A stretch of DNA of 64,000 bases, taken from assembly GCF_009930795.1 (NCBI RefSeq), contig NZ_CP017146.1:496001-560000 (forward strand), read 5' to 3'. This document shows positions 28,207 to 36,525 of this stretch, piece by piece (within the stretch, counting starts at the first letter, position 1; each line of letters begins with the position of its first letter). The DNA comes from Marisediminicola antarctica. Lineage in GTDB: Bacteria; Actinomycetota; Actinomycetes; Actinomycetales; Microbacteriaceae. The notes beneath the pieces were generated by a model. The model ran no database searches and was not told the DNA's origin. It worked only from the letters and a program-made list of their open reading frames with translations. Both the position numbers and the translations under genes were made by a program.

Positions 28207-29412
28207 AGTTGCGCGAAACCCGAAGGTCGCGCCGGCAAGGGGATTGAACTCCCCGTTCGTTCCGCAATCCAACACCTTTGTATTCGTCGTGCTGCCGTCG
28301 AGCACGACGGTCTTGACGGCGGCGTTTGCGATCGTGTGGTTCGTCGCGATGTAGTTGTTCGCACCCGACTTCACGAGCACGATCGTGGGGGTCGCTCCCG
28401 ACGGCGTGATGCTGGACGGGGGAACATCGAACGAGAAGTGATTCGACACGACGGTGTTGCCGGAGCCGTTGACGTGCACGAGGCCGTACAGGTCATCCCA
28501 GCCGTTTGAGACTCCGTGGAATGGCGGGAAGGATTCCCGCTGGCGCAAGAAGTGGTTCGAGGCGACGAGGTTGTTCGCACACGCCGCTTCGAGCACGATC
28601 ATTCCGGGGTAGAAGTTGTGTAGCCGGTTAGCCGTGACCGTTGAGTTTGTACACGCTTTGAGGTGCACCATGCTCTTGCCGCGCGGAAATACGTTGTTGC
28701 CCGAGATGAGCAGCCCGAAGTGGTTCTCGGCAAAGATCGAGAAACCGAGCGGGCCAGCGCCGATGAGGTTGTCGTTGACCACGCATGCCTGGCCCGATCC
28801 GACGAGCTCGATGCAACTGCCGCACTCCGCGATGAAGTTGTTCGTCACCGAGAGCGCGTCGGCGCCGGTGATGACGATCCCGCGCTGGAGGTAGACCATC
28901 CCCATTCCGGTGATGCGAAGCGAGTCGGTGTCGCTCGTCGACCGAATTCCGATTTTGCCGTTGAGGTAGCTGTTCTGGTTCGGGGTGAACGAGACGCCGT
29001 CGAGACAGAAGTCGAGGAACTCGATGGACGAGAGACGAGGGCTGCCCCCGCGATTGATGAGGAACGCCTCGGCATTGCCATCGGTGTTTTCCACGCGGAT
29101 GCGGCTGCCTCCGGGCCAGACTTCGTGCCAGGTTGCCGTGCTGCCGGCGTTGTAGCGGATGCTCGACGAGGTGAATCCGTGACCGGATCCCTTGATCTGC
29201 AGGTAGCTGATGTCGACGACGACCCGTGTCTTGAGTGAGTAGTCCCCGGGCGGGATGTAGACGACAGCTCCGGGCTTCGATGCCTGGCTTGGCTGGTTGA
29301 TCTTGATATCGGCGATGATGCTGTTGATGATCGCGCCGATGTCGGTAAAGGCGGTCGTGTCTGGGCTGCTCGGTATCGTCCAGGTCGTGACGTCGTAGAT
29401 CGTCGAGGGCAT
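28201..29412 (-). CDS. GH91 inulin fructotransferase-like enzyme, without its own signal peptide
   Basis: 403-residue right-handed beta-helix protein of GH91. Family members are inulin fructotransferases that turn inulin into difructose anhydride I or III, and some DFA-III hydrolases. Recognisable blocks are YDVTTW at the start, AVVYIPPGDYSL, LDFCLDGVSFTPNQNSY, FIAECGSCIEL, AENHFGLLISGNNVFPRGKS, YPGMIVLE and DDLYGLVHV. The ATG at 29412 has a perfect AGAAGGAGG site. This start matches the mature N-terminus of secreted Arthrobacter enzymes, so the leader is missing; a Tat leader is in a separate frame just upstream (29441-29629). Product type (DFA I or III) cannot be read from sequence. Confidence 0.92.
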   Translation of the reverse strand: MPSTIYDVTTWTIPSSPDTTAFTDIGAIINSIIADIKINQPSQASKPGAVVYIPPGDYSLKTRVVVDISYLQIKGSGHGFTSSSIRYNAGSTATWHEVWPGGSRIRVENTDGNAEAFLINRGGSPRLSSIEFLDFCLDGVSFTPNQNSYLNGKIGIRSTSDTDSLRITGMGMVYLQRGIVITGADALSVTNNFIAECGSCIELVGSGQACVVNDNLIGAGPLGFSIFAENHFGLLISGNNVFPRGKSMVHLKACTNSTVTANRLHNFYPGMIVLEAACANNLVASNHFLRQRESFPPFHGVSNGWDDLYGLVHVNGSGNTVVSNHFSFDVPPSSITPSGATPTIVLVKSGANNYIATNHTIANAAVKTVVLDGSTTNTKVLDCGTNGEFNPLAGATFGFRATP

Positions 29413-29440
29413 TGATTCCTCCTTCTGAGAATGCCGGGGC

Positions 29441-29629
29441 TCAGAGAACGCCGACGAGCGTTCGATGAGCGCGAGCCGGCGTGGCGGTGGCCGCCGCCGC
29501 GGCCGGCGGAGTCGACGGTGCGGCAACCGCCGACTCGGGGTGAGCGCCAAGTCCCGCCACCTCCGCGGCGACCACCGAACCGAGGGCGGCGCCGAGGAAG
29601 GCGCGGCGTGAGACGTTGGTGTTGCTCAT
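29441..29629 (-). CDS. 62-residue Tat signal peptide reading frame upstream of GH91
   Basis: ATG at 29629 behind AGGGAG. The product begins MSNTNVSRRAFLGAALGS, a classical twin-arginine motif (SRRAFLG), followed by a hydrophobic core, an AVAAP-like cleavage region and an Ala/Pro linker, and stops at 29441. There is no mature domain. GH91 starts 28 bases later in another frame (offset of one base), and the GH91 frame itself is open upstream across this region, so a single frameshift would join leader and enzyme. This may be a broken precursor, a programmed frameshift, or a sequencing error in the GCC/GCG-rich stretch. Confidence 0.75.
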   Translation of the reverse strand: MSNTNVSRRAFLGAALGSVVAAEVAGLGAHPESAVAAPSTPPAAAAATATPARAHRTLVGVL

Positions 29630-29802
29630 GCGTGATCTCCCTGGCCAGTGACTGCAGCGTTGGCAAAAGGATTTGGCAGCGCCGCCACGCCTCAACTTAG
29701 AGTGGACTGCTCAACCAGGTCAATAGCTGGTGGGCGGCGTGGGCTGTTTGGCAATTTTTGGCATTGACTCCTGGGCGGCAGAACACGGAAACTCATGCCA
29801 AG

Positions 29803-29825
29803 ACGTTTTGTCAAAACGTTTGACC
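29803..29825 (+). promoter_or_regulatory. LacI-type operator in the GH91 / ABC divergent promoter
   Basis: ACGTTTTG-T-CAAAACGT (29803-29819) is a perfect 8-bp inverted repeat, and TCAAA-ACG-TTTGA (29811-29823) is an overlapping second one. The CG-centred AAACGTTT form is typical of LacI-family sites. It overlaps a -35-like TTGACC (29820-29825) ahead of the solute-binding protein gene. The LacI regulator at 34198 in the same operon is the obvious candidate ligand (inference). Confidence 0.75.
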
Positions 29826-29888
29826 ACCTATACGGTGATCACAATCACAGTCCGTAGCAGAGCTGCTACAAAGAACGGAGTCGAAGTA

Positions 29889-31202
29889 ATGATGCCTCGC
29901 AACCTACGCAGCAGACGCGCTGCGATCGCTGGCACGGCCCTCATTTCTGTCGCAGCACTAGCACTCACCGGTTGTGGTGCGGGCGGAGGCGGCACCGGCG
30001 CAAGTGGAGCTACCGAACTCACCGTCCTCGTCGAAGGCGGCGGGCTCGCCGAGCTCCAGCCCATCGCCGACCTCTACACGGAGGAGACGGGCACCGAAAT
30101 CAAGCTCGTCGAGCTTCCCTACGACGGTCTGTACGACCGCATCCAAACCGAGCTGTCATCCGGGGCTGTGTCGTTCGATATCGCCGCTCTTGACGCCATC
30201 TGGTTGACCGCATTCGCCGACGGCGTCGCTCCCCTCGACGACCTGTTCACTGAAGAGGTGAAGTCCGATCTGTTCCCGGGCCTCGTCGCAGAAGCGCAGA
30301 TCGACGACACCTACGTCGGCATGCCCATCTTCACGAACTCAGAGATCCTCTACTACCGCACGGACCTCTTCGAAGACCCGACCAACATGTCGGACTTCGA
30401 GACCGAGTTCGGCTACCCGCTCGCTCCGCCCACGACGTGGGAGCAGTACACCGACGTCGCGAAGTTCTTCACTCGCGATACCGACGGAGACGGCGAAATC
30501 GACCTCTACGGCACCGACGTCAAGGGCGCGGTCGAGACCGAATGGCTCGCGACAGTCTCGCAGGCCGGCGAAGAGCAGATGATCCTGGACCCGGCAACGG
30601 GCGAAGTCACGATCGACAGTGCCGAGCACCTCGAAGCGCTGGACTTCTACACGAGCTTGCTTCCCTATGCGCCCGCCGGAGCTTCTCAGCTCGACTGGGC
30701 CGGTTCGCAGAACCTCTTCTACCAGGGACAACTCGCGATGATGCGCTTCTGGGGTCACGCCTACACGCAGACTCCCGAGGATGCGGCGGTCGCTGGCAAC
30801 ATCGGCGCGGCACCCATGATCGGTGGCCCAGGAGGCGTGGCAGGAGTTCCCGGTGCGTGGTACCTCTCGGTGCCGACCGCAACAGAAAAGCAGGACGAGG
30901 CGAAAGACTTCATCGCCTTCGCCTTCGAACACAACGAGCTCTCGATCGATACCTCGCTCGGGCTTGTGTCTCGCATTTCGGCATTCGAATCGCAGAAGGA
31001 TGTCGCGGGCCGCGAGAACTACCCCGCCATCCTCGAGACGCTCAACTCGCCGGCAACGTTCGCGCGACCTGCTTCGCCGAAGTGGCAGGAGATCGTGAAC
31101 ACCGTCCTCACCCCCATGCTGCAGAAGGCTGTGGAGCCGGGTGCTGACAATGCGGCGCTCCTGGAGGATGCCAAGTCGCAGATCGAAGCGATCATCAAGT
31201 AG
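29889..31202 (+). CDS. sugar ABC transporter substrate-binding lipoprotein
   Basis: 437-residue CUT1-type (MalE-like) binding protein. Signal peptide with lipobox LALTGC (Cys29). It has the usual EGGGLAELQPIADLYTEETG start and GQLAMMRFWGHAY/GGVAGVPGAWYLSV blocks. Start ATG at 29889 (ATG ATG pair) after ACGGAG. It heads the import operon of the fructan island, so the ligand is probably a difructose anhydride or short fructo-oligosaccharide (inference from neighbours). The polar LacI-type operator is immediately upstream. Confidence 0.92.
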   Translation: MMPRNLRSRRAAIAGTALISVAALALTGCGAGGGGTGASGATELTVLVEGGGLAELQPIADLYTEETGTEIKLVELPYDGLYDRIQTELSSGAVSFDIAALDAIWLTAFADGVAPLDDLFTEEVKSDLFPGLVAEAQIDDTYVGMPIFTNSEILYYRTDLFEDPTNMSDFETEFGYPLAPPTTWEQYTDVAKFFTRDTDGDGEIDLYGTDVKGAVETEWLATVSQAGEEQMILDPATGEVTIDSAEHLEALDFYTSLLPYAPAGASQLDWAGSQNLFYQGQLAMMRFWGHAYTQTPEDAAVAGNIGAAPMIGGPGGVAGVPGAWYLSVPTATEKQDEAKDFIAFAFEHNELSIDTSLGLVSRISAFESQKDVAGRENYPAILETLNSPATFARPASPKWQEIVNTVLTPMLQKAVEPGADNAALLEDAKSQIEAIIK

Positions 31203-31275
31203 TTCCCCCGTCACCGGGTGGCCGACCTTCGTGGAGGTCGGCCACCCCACTTCGAACGCAAAGGAACCTCTCCTC

Positions 31276-32163
31276 GTGCGCACTTCCGACCGCCGTTTCG
31301 CCTTATGGCTTATGGCTCCAGCCGCTGCTTTCCTCGCGGCATTCGTTCTCTGGCCGCTCATTCGCTTCGTGTCGAACAGCTTTTTCGAGATCTCGCCGAT
31401 GGCTGGCGGCCCCCGCGAGTTCGTGGGTTTCGACAACTTCGCCGACGCGCTGGCGTCGCCGGCGTTCCAAGGGGCGTCGGCACGAACCCTGCTCTACACC
31501 GTCATTGTCGTGTCTCTCGAATTCGCCTTCGGTCTGGCTATCGCTCTAATCTTCGCGTCGCTCGGCGAACGCTCCGCCGTCTTCCGCACCCTCTTCATGT
31601 ACCCGCTTATGATTGCGCCGGTCGTTGCCGGTCTTCTCTGGCGCTTCCTCCTCATCGACAACTTCGGGATCGTCAACGAGCTGCTCCAGAATGCGGGCAT
31701 CCTGAACCAGGCGAGCGACATCGGGTGGCTCAGCGACCCGGACATCGCACTGTTCGCGGTTGCCCTTCCCGACGTGTGGCTGACGACCTCATTCATCACC
31801 CTTGTGCTCTTCGCAGGCCTGCAGAATGTGCCCGGAGACATCATCGAAGCGGCCAAATTGGACGGCGCCCGGTTTCACACGCTGTTGTTCCGGATCATCA
31901 TCCCGTTGCTCCGACCGGTGATCGCGGTCGCGCTCATTGTTCGCGGTATCGATGCGGCTCGCGCCTTCGACATCATCCTCATTCAGACCAATGGCGGACC
32001 TCAGGAAAGCACAACGACGTTGAGTCTTCTCATCTACCGCACCATGACCAGATATGGCGATCCGGGGCTCGCGAGCGCCATGGGCACCATGTTCCTCATA
32101 GCGATGCTGATCGTGGCGACGTTCGCCATCTATGCCATCTGGCGACCAGGGAGTGACAAGTGA
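31276..32163 (+). CDS. sugar ABC transporter permease (MalF/UgpA-like)
   Basis: 295-residue inner-membrane permease with six transmembrane segments and the EAA loop EAAKLDGARFHTLLF for ATPase docking. GTG at 31276 follows AAAGGAA. It overlaps the next permease by four bases (GTGA). No ATPase gene is in the operon, so a shared MsiK-type ATPase elsewhere is likely. Confidence 0.93.
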   Translation: MRTSDRRFALWLMAPAAAFLAAFVLWPLIRFVSNSFFEISPMAGGPREFVGFDNFADALASPAFQGASARTLLYTVIVVSLEFAFGLAIALIFASLGERSAVFRTLFMYPLMIAPVVAGLLWRFLLIDNFGIVNELLQNAGILNQASDIGWLSDPDIALFAVALPDVWLTTSFITLVLFAGLQNVPGDIIEAAKLDGARFHTLLFRIIIPLLRPVIAVALIVRGIDAARAFDIILIQTNGGPQESTTTLSLLIYRTMTRYGDPGLASAMGTMFLIAMLIVATFAIYAIWRPGSDK

Positions 32164-32999
32164 TCGGCCTCGAAACCAACCGACGATCATCGCGGATTTT
32201 TCTCTGGATTGCCCTTGCGGTTGTTCTGGTCGCCTACGGGTTTCCGTTTCTGTACCTGACGCTGACCTCGTTCAAGACGCCGCTGGATGCCATCGCGGTG
32301 CCGCCAACCGTCTTCCCCTCGGAGTGGACGCTCGAGAACTACGTGACCGCGCTCAGCAAAGACGGGGTCATCCCGGCACTCGTCAACAGCGTCGTAACTG
32401 CCGTCTTGAGCACCGGTTTCTCGCTCGTGCTTGCCGTGCCCGCGGCCTACGCGATCACCCGCTACAAGACCGTGCCCGGGCAGGTATTCGTTGTCGCGGC
32501 CCTCGTCACGCGCATGGTGCCGACAATTGCGATTGGTGCGCCGCTCGTCGAGACGATGCGCACCCTCGGGATAAGCGATACCTCGCTTGCGCTGGCTATC
32601 GCGCACACGACGATCTCCCTCCCTCTCTCCATCTGGTTGATGGCGAGTTTCTTCGAGGCAGTTCCGGATGAACTCGAGGAGGCGGCCAAGGTCGATGGCG
32701 CGTCGCGTCTGGGAGCGCTGTGGCGAGTGGTCCTTCCCGTGGTGTCAGGTGGGCTGGCTGTCACAGCGATCTTCGCCTTCCTTGCGTCCTGGAACGAATT
32801 CCTCTTCTCCCTCCTGCTCACCTCGGTGCGAGCGCAGACCACGCCGATCGTCATAGCGAACTTCCAAACACAGTTCGGGCTGGACTGGGGAGGCATGACC
32901 GCGCTCGCCGCGATCTACTCGATCCCCGTCATCCTGCTCACGCTCGCACTCCAGAGGCACATTGTCGCCGGCCTGACTTTGGGCGCGGTCAAGGGCTGA
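32160..32999 (+). CDS. sugar ABC transporter permease (MalG/UgpE-like)
   Basis: 279-residue permease with six transmembrane segments and the EAA motif EEAAKVDGASRLGALWRVVLP. GTG start overlaps the previous stop. Second half of the translocation pore for the sugar bound by the lipoprotein at 29889. Confidence 0.94.
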   Translation: MIGLETNRRSSRIFLWIALAVVLVAYGFPFLYLTLTSFKTPLDAIAVPPTVFPSEWTLENYVTALSKDGVIPALVNSVVTAVLSTGFSLVLAVPAAYAITRYKTVPGQVFVVAALVTRMVPTIAIGAPLVETMRTLGISDTSLALAIAHTTISLPLSIWLMASFFEAVPDELEEAAKVDGASRLGALWRVVLPVVSGGLAVTAIFAFLASWNEFLFSLLLTSVRAQTTPIVIANFQTQFGLDWGGMTALAAIYSIPVILLTLALQRHIVAGLTLGAVKG

Positions 33000-33044
33000 G
33001 TGCCCGACCCGTCTTGTTCACAACCATCAAGAGAAAGAAAAAAC

Positions 33045-34166
33045 ATGGAGTTCTGGCAACCTAACAGCCCACTTGGCGGGCTGGCGCACGTGAAGTCCGG
33101 ACGATCGAAGCGGGAGTCCAGCTGGGATCAGACCGGTGGCAACCGCGACTTCAAGATCGTGCCGCCCGGAGAGACGTTCGTGATCGCCGACATCACGGGG
33201 ACCGGTCGGATCGAGCACATCTGGCTCACGACCCGCTGCTATTCGGAGAAGTACCTGCGCAAGCTCATCATCGAGATGTACTGGGACGGCGAAGAGAACC
33301 CCAGCGTCAGAGCGCCGCTCGGCGACTTTTTCGGGGTCGGTCACGCCGTCGCGAAGCACTTCATCTCGTTGCCGCTGAACGCGATCTTCGGTCCGCGCCG
33401 GGGCCCGAAGGGTCCGTTCGCAGCGGCGATGAACTCGTACTTCCCGATGCCCTTCGGGTCGTCCGCAAAGATCCAGATCATCAACGAGAGCGACCAGCCG
33501 ATTCAGAACCTGTTCTACTACGTGGACTATGAACTGACGGATGAACCGCTGCCGGATGATGTCGGACGCTTCCATGCGTACTACCGCCAGGAGAAGCCCA
33601 CGCAGAAAGTCATCCACACCTCGGACGAGGAGGATCCCGCCCCGTGGGATCTCCCCGGAACGAACCTGACCGGTGACGACAACTACGTCATCCTCGATGC
33701 CGTGGGCAAGGGCCACTACGTCGGCTGCGTACTCAGCATCGACAACTTCGATGCGGGCAACCAGGTCTTCACCTGGCCGGGCGAGGGCGACGACATGTTC
33801 TTTATCGACGGAGAAGTCTGGCCGCCGTCGCTCCACGGAACCGGCACGGAAGACTACTTTGGCGCGGCCTGGGGATTCCCCAGCGGCGAGTATTCCGGGC
33901 CGTACCACGGGATAACGCTCGGGGCGAGCCCGCAGGAGCACTTCGGGCTCTGGAGTATGTTCCGCTGGCACATTGAGGATCCGGTACGTTTCGAGAAGAG
34001 CCTTCGCGTCTCGATCGAGCACGGGCATGCCAACGACCAGGGCAACGACTATTCGAGCGTCGCGTATTGGTATCAGGTCGATGCCCACGCGGAGCACGCA
34101 GATCTCGCACCGGTCGCCGAGCGCTTGCCTCGTCGCTGGCCCGAGCACGGGCTCTGGGACGAGTAG
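33045..34166 (+). CDS. GH172 (DUF2961) enzyme, candidate difructose anhydride hydrolase
   Basis: 373-residue cytoplasmic protein of DUF2961, now GH172. Characterised members are a difructose dianhydride I synthase/hydrolase from Bifidobacterium dentium and alpha-D-arabinofuranosidases. The conserved HGTGTEDYFG block has its Glu at residue 269; other family blocks are ITGTGRIEHIWLT, PLGDFFGVGH and SGPYHGITLG. No signal peptide; ATG at 33045 follows a weak AGAGAAAG. It lies between the importer genes and LacI/GH32/PfkB and opposite GH91, which favours difructose anhydride as substrate over arabinan. This is inference; arabinofuranosidase activity is the alternative. Confidence 0.85.
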   Translation: MEFWQPNSPLGGLAHVKSGRSKRESSWDQTGGNRDFKIVPPGETFVIADITGTGRIEHIWLTTRCYSEKYLRKLIIEMYWDGEENPSVRAPLGDFFGVGHAVAKHFISLPLNAIFGPRRGPKGPFAAAMNSYFPMPFGSSAKIQIINESDQPIQNLFYYVDYELTDEPLPDDVGRFHAYYRQEKPTQKVIHTSDEEDPAPWDLPGTNLTGDDNYVILDAVGKGHYVGCVLSIDNFDAGNQVFTWPGEGDDMFFIDGEVWPPSLHGTGTEDYFGAAWGFPSGEYSGPYHGITLGASPQEHFGLWSMFRWHIEDPVRFEKSLRVSIEHGHANDQGNDYSSVAYWYQVDAHAEHADLAPVAERLPRRWPEHGLWDE

Positions 34167-34197
34167 GTCTTACCATGCCGAGCAGAAGGAGGCGGTC

Positions 34198-35274
34198 GTG
34201 AAGAGCGTGGGAATTCGTGATGTCGCGAAGGCGGCAGGCGTTTCGATCACGACCGTCTCCCATGTGCTCAATGAGACCCCGAACACCCGAACAAGCGAGT
34301 CCACCCGCGAGCGAGTGCGCGACGCGGCTTCAGAGTTGGGGTACTCTCCGAATCGCCTGGCTCGTGGGTTGAGGACGCGGTCTTCGGGGATGATTGGCCT
34401 GCTCACCGAGGACATAGCTACAACTCCTCACGCGGGCCGGATCATCCTCGGCGCTCAGGAGGAGGCGAGCAGCCACAACCTCACGTTGGCGATTATCAAT
34501 TCGCATGTGGATGCGGGTGCTGCAGCTCGCCGCGCGGACGCTCGCGAACTGATTGAGCGCCATGCCGACGGGATCATTTACGCCACCGTCTTCCACCGCG
34601 AGGTGTCGGTTCCCGTCGAGCTGCGGGCCGTGCCGGCGGTCCTCATCGGTGCGGTCGACGTTCAGGGCCTTGTGCCCGCGGTTCTTCCGGACGAAGCGAC
34701 CGGTGCGGCGAATCTGACCGCACTTCTCGTTGCGGCTGGGCATCGACGAATCGGGTTTACGAACTCAAGCGTGGATGTGCCCGCGACCAGGGGACGGCTC
34801 ATCGGACATCTTCGGGCGCTCGCTCAGGCGGGTATTGCGCGCGACGACAGCTTGATCGTCTCCGGGTTGTCCGAAGCCTCGGGCGGTTATGCAGCAACTT
34901 TGGAACTGCTCTCCCGGAGGGATCGGCCCACGGCGGTGTTCTGCTACAACGACCGCATGGCAATGGGAGCCTACCGAGCGGCCGCTGAACTCGGGCTTCA
35001 CATCCCCAGAGACGTCTCGATAGTGGGCTTCGATGACCAGGCTCCGATCGCGGAGAGCATCCATCCGTCACTCACGACGGTGGCGCTCCCGCACTACGAG
35101 ATGGGGGCGTGGGCTGTTGCGACGCTGACCCGACTCATCCAGGGGAGCAGCGACGCCTGGTATCTGTCGACTCATCCCACGCTCATGCAATGTCCGGTCG
35201 TTGAGCGGCACTCAGTTGGTCCACCTCAGCTGGTCAAATCTATTTCGAATTCCGCAACCGACCTCAATTTGTGA
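34198..35274 (+). CDS. LacI-family regulator of the fructan island
   Basis: 358-residue LacI repressor: N-terminal helix-turn-helix (IRDVAKAAGVSITTVSHVLN), hinge region with LARGLRT, and a periplasmic-binding-like effector domain (GHRRIGFTNSS, FCYNDRMAMGAYRA, DVSIVGFDDQ). GTG at 34198 has a perfect AAGGAGG. Its operon position and the LacI-type palindrome at 29803 suggest it represses both the importer operon and GH91, with the imported disaccharide as inducer (inference). Confidence 0.92.
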   Translation: MKSVGIRDVAKAAGVSITTVSHVLNETPNTRTSESTRERVRDAASELGYSPNRLARGLRTRSSGMIGLLTEDIATTPHAGRIILGAQEEASSHNLTLAIINSHVDAGAAARRADARELIERHADGIIYATVFHREVSVPVELRAVPAVLIGAVDVQGLVPAVLPDEATGAANLTALLVAAGHRRIGFTNSSVDVPATRGRLIGHLRALAQAGIARDDSLIVSGLSEASGGYAATLELLSRRDRPTAVFCYNDRMAMGAYRAAAELGLHIPRDVSIVGFDDQAPIAESIHPSLTTVALPHYEMGAWAVATLTRLIQGSSDAWYLSTHPTLMQCPVVERHSVGPPQLVKSISNSATDLNL

Positions 35275-35286
35275 AAGCCAGAACGC

Positions 35287-36525
35287 ATGCGCCCCCAGTT
35301 CCACTTCACCGCTCCGTCAGGCTGGATCAACGATCCCCACGGAATCACCTTTCGTGATGGCCAGTACCACCTCTTCTATCAATACGTTCCCGACAGTCTG
35401 AAGTGGGCGCCCAATTGCCACTGGGGGCACGCCCTCTCTCCTGACCTGTTCACGTTCGAACATCTACCCGTAGCCATCGCGCCAGGCGATGGGGATGACG
35501 GGATCTGGAGTGGATCGCTCGTCACCGACGATTCGGGCAGTGCCAGAATCTTCTACACCTCGGTCACGGAGCCTGACATAGGTAGTGGGCGTGTGCGGGT
35601 CGCGACTCCCGTTGATGAGGACTGGGTCGAGTGGAAGAAAGGCTCAGTGGTCGCCGAGGTTCCGGCTGGGCTACACACTGTCGCCTTCCGTGACCCCTTC
35701 GTCTTTCGGGACGGGTCGCACTGGCGGATGTTCGTCGGCGCTGCGCTCGAGGACGGCTCCGCCGCCGCAGCATCCTACGAATCCGAGGATCTGAGCACGT
35801 GGGCGTATGAGGGTGTTGCGGCCAGCAGGTCGACGTCTCTCGTTGACCCGGTGTGGACCGGACGCCTGTGGGAGTGCCCCCAAGTGTTCGAGATCGGTGG
35901 GCGCCACGCGTTGGTCACCTCTGTCTGGGATGCCGACACGCTTCACTACGTTGCCTACGCACTCGGCTGCTATCACGACGGAAAGTTCACGGCTGACACG
36001 TGGGGCCGGCTGAGCTATGGCGACAGCTACTACGCCCCGTCATTCTTTCGCGATCGCGACGGACTGGCCTGTCTCACCTTCTGGCTCAGGGGTGTGGGAG
36101 ACCACGCGGAGGGCTGGGAGAGCGCTCACAGCGTGCCCCATACGTTGACTCTGAGGGATGGACGGTTGGAAGCCGCGCCGCACGCAGCTCTCGAAAAGTA
36201 TCGAGGTCGCGAGGTCAGTGAAGGCGAGACCGTCGGACCTGCCATCGACTGTGACTGGCAATCAGGCGGTGAATTCGTTGTTTGCTCGGAAGGCGAGCGC
36301 GCGGCATCCGTGCAGGCAGGGGAGTCAGGCGCAGTGACGCTCCACGTCGGAGAATATAGCTGGACCATGCCACACGATTCGACGAAGGTCCGCGTCGTCG
36401 TCGACGGGCCGACGATAGAAATTTCTACAAGTCGGGGAGTTCTCGCGGCGTCGATCTCCCCGAAGTCGAACACACTCAGTTTCAGCTTCGATGGCGTTGC
36501 GACGATTTTCGAGCTCGTTCGATGA
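35287..36525 (+). CDS. cytoplasmic GH32 beta-fructosidase
   Basis: 412-residue GH32 enzyme without signal peptide. Catalytic residues are visible: WINDPHG (nucleophile Asp16), FRDPF (Asp136) and WECPQ (acid/base Glu196). It starts 12 bases after LacI and overlaps the fructokinase by four bases, so the products of import are probably cut to free fructose here. Together with GH172 it would complete difructose anhydride breakdown via inulobiose. Confidence 0.94.
   Translation: MRPQFHFTAPSGWINDPHGITFRDGQYHLFYQYVPDSLKWAPNCHWGHALSPDLFTFEHLPVAIAPGDGDDGIWSGSLVTDDSGSARIFYTSVTEPDIGSGRVRVATPVDEDWVEWKKGSVVAEVPAGLHTVAFRDPFVFRDGSHWRMFVGAALEDGSAAAASYESEDLSTWAYEGVAASRSTSLVDPVWTGRLWECPQVFEIGGRHALVTSVWDADTLHYVAYALGCYHDGKFTADTWGRLSYGDSYYAPSFFRDRDGLACLTFWLRGVGDHAEGWESAHSVPHTLTLRDGRLEAAPHAALEKYRGREVSEGETVGPAIDCDWQSGGEFVVCSEGERAASVQAGESGAVTLHVGEYSWTMPHDSTKVRVVVDGPTIEISTSRGVLAASISPKSNTLSFSFDGVATIFELVR

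Noticed and set aside
33045-34166. GH172 gene as a mycobacterial-wall arabinan degrader
   Set aside because: Possible by family, but the genes around it are all fructan-linked and no other arabinan enzyme is present; kept only as the alternative.
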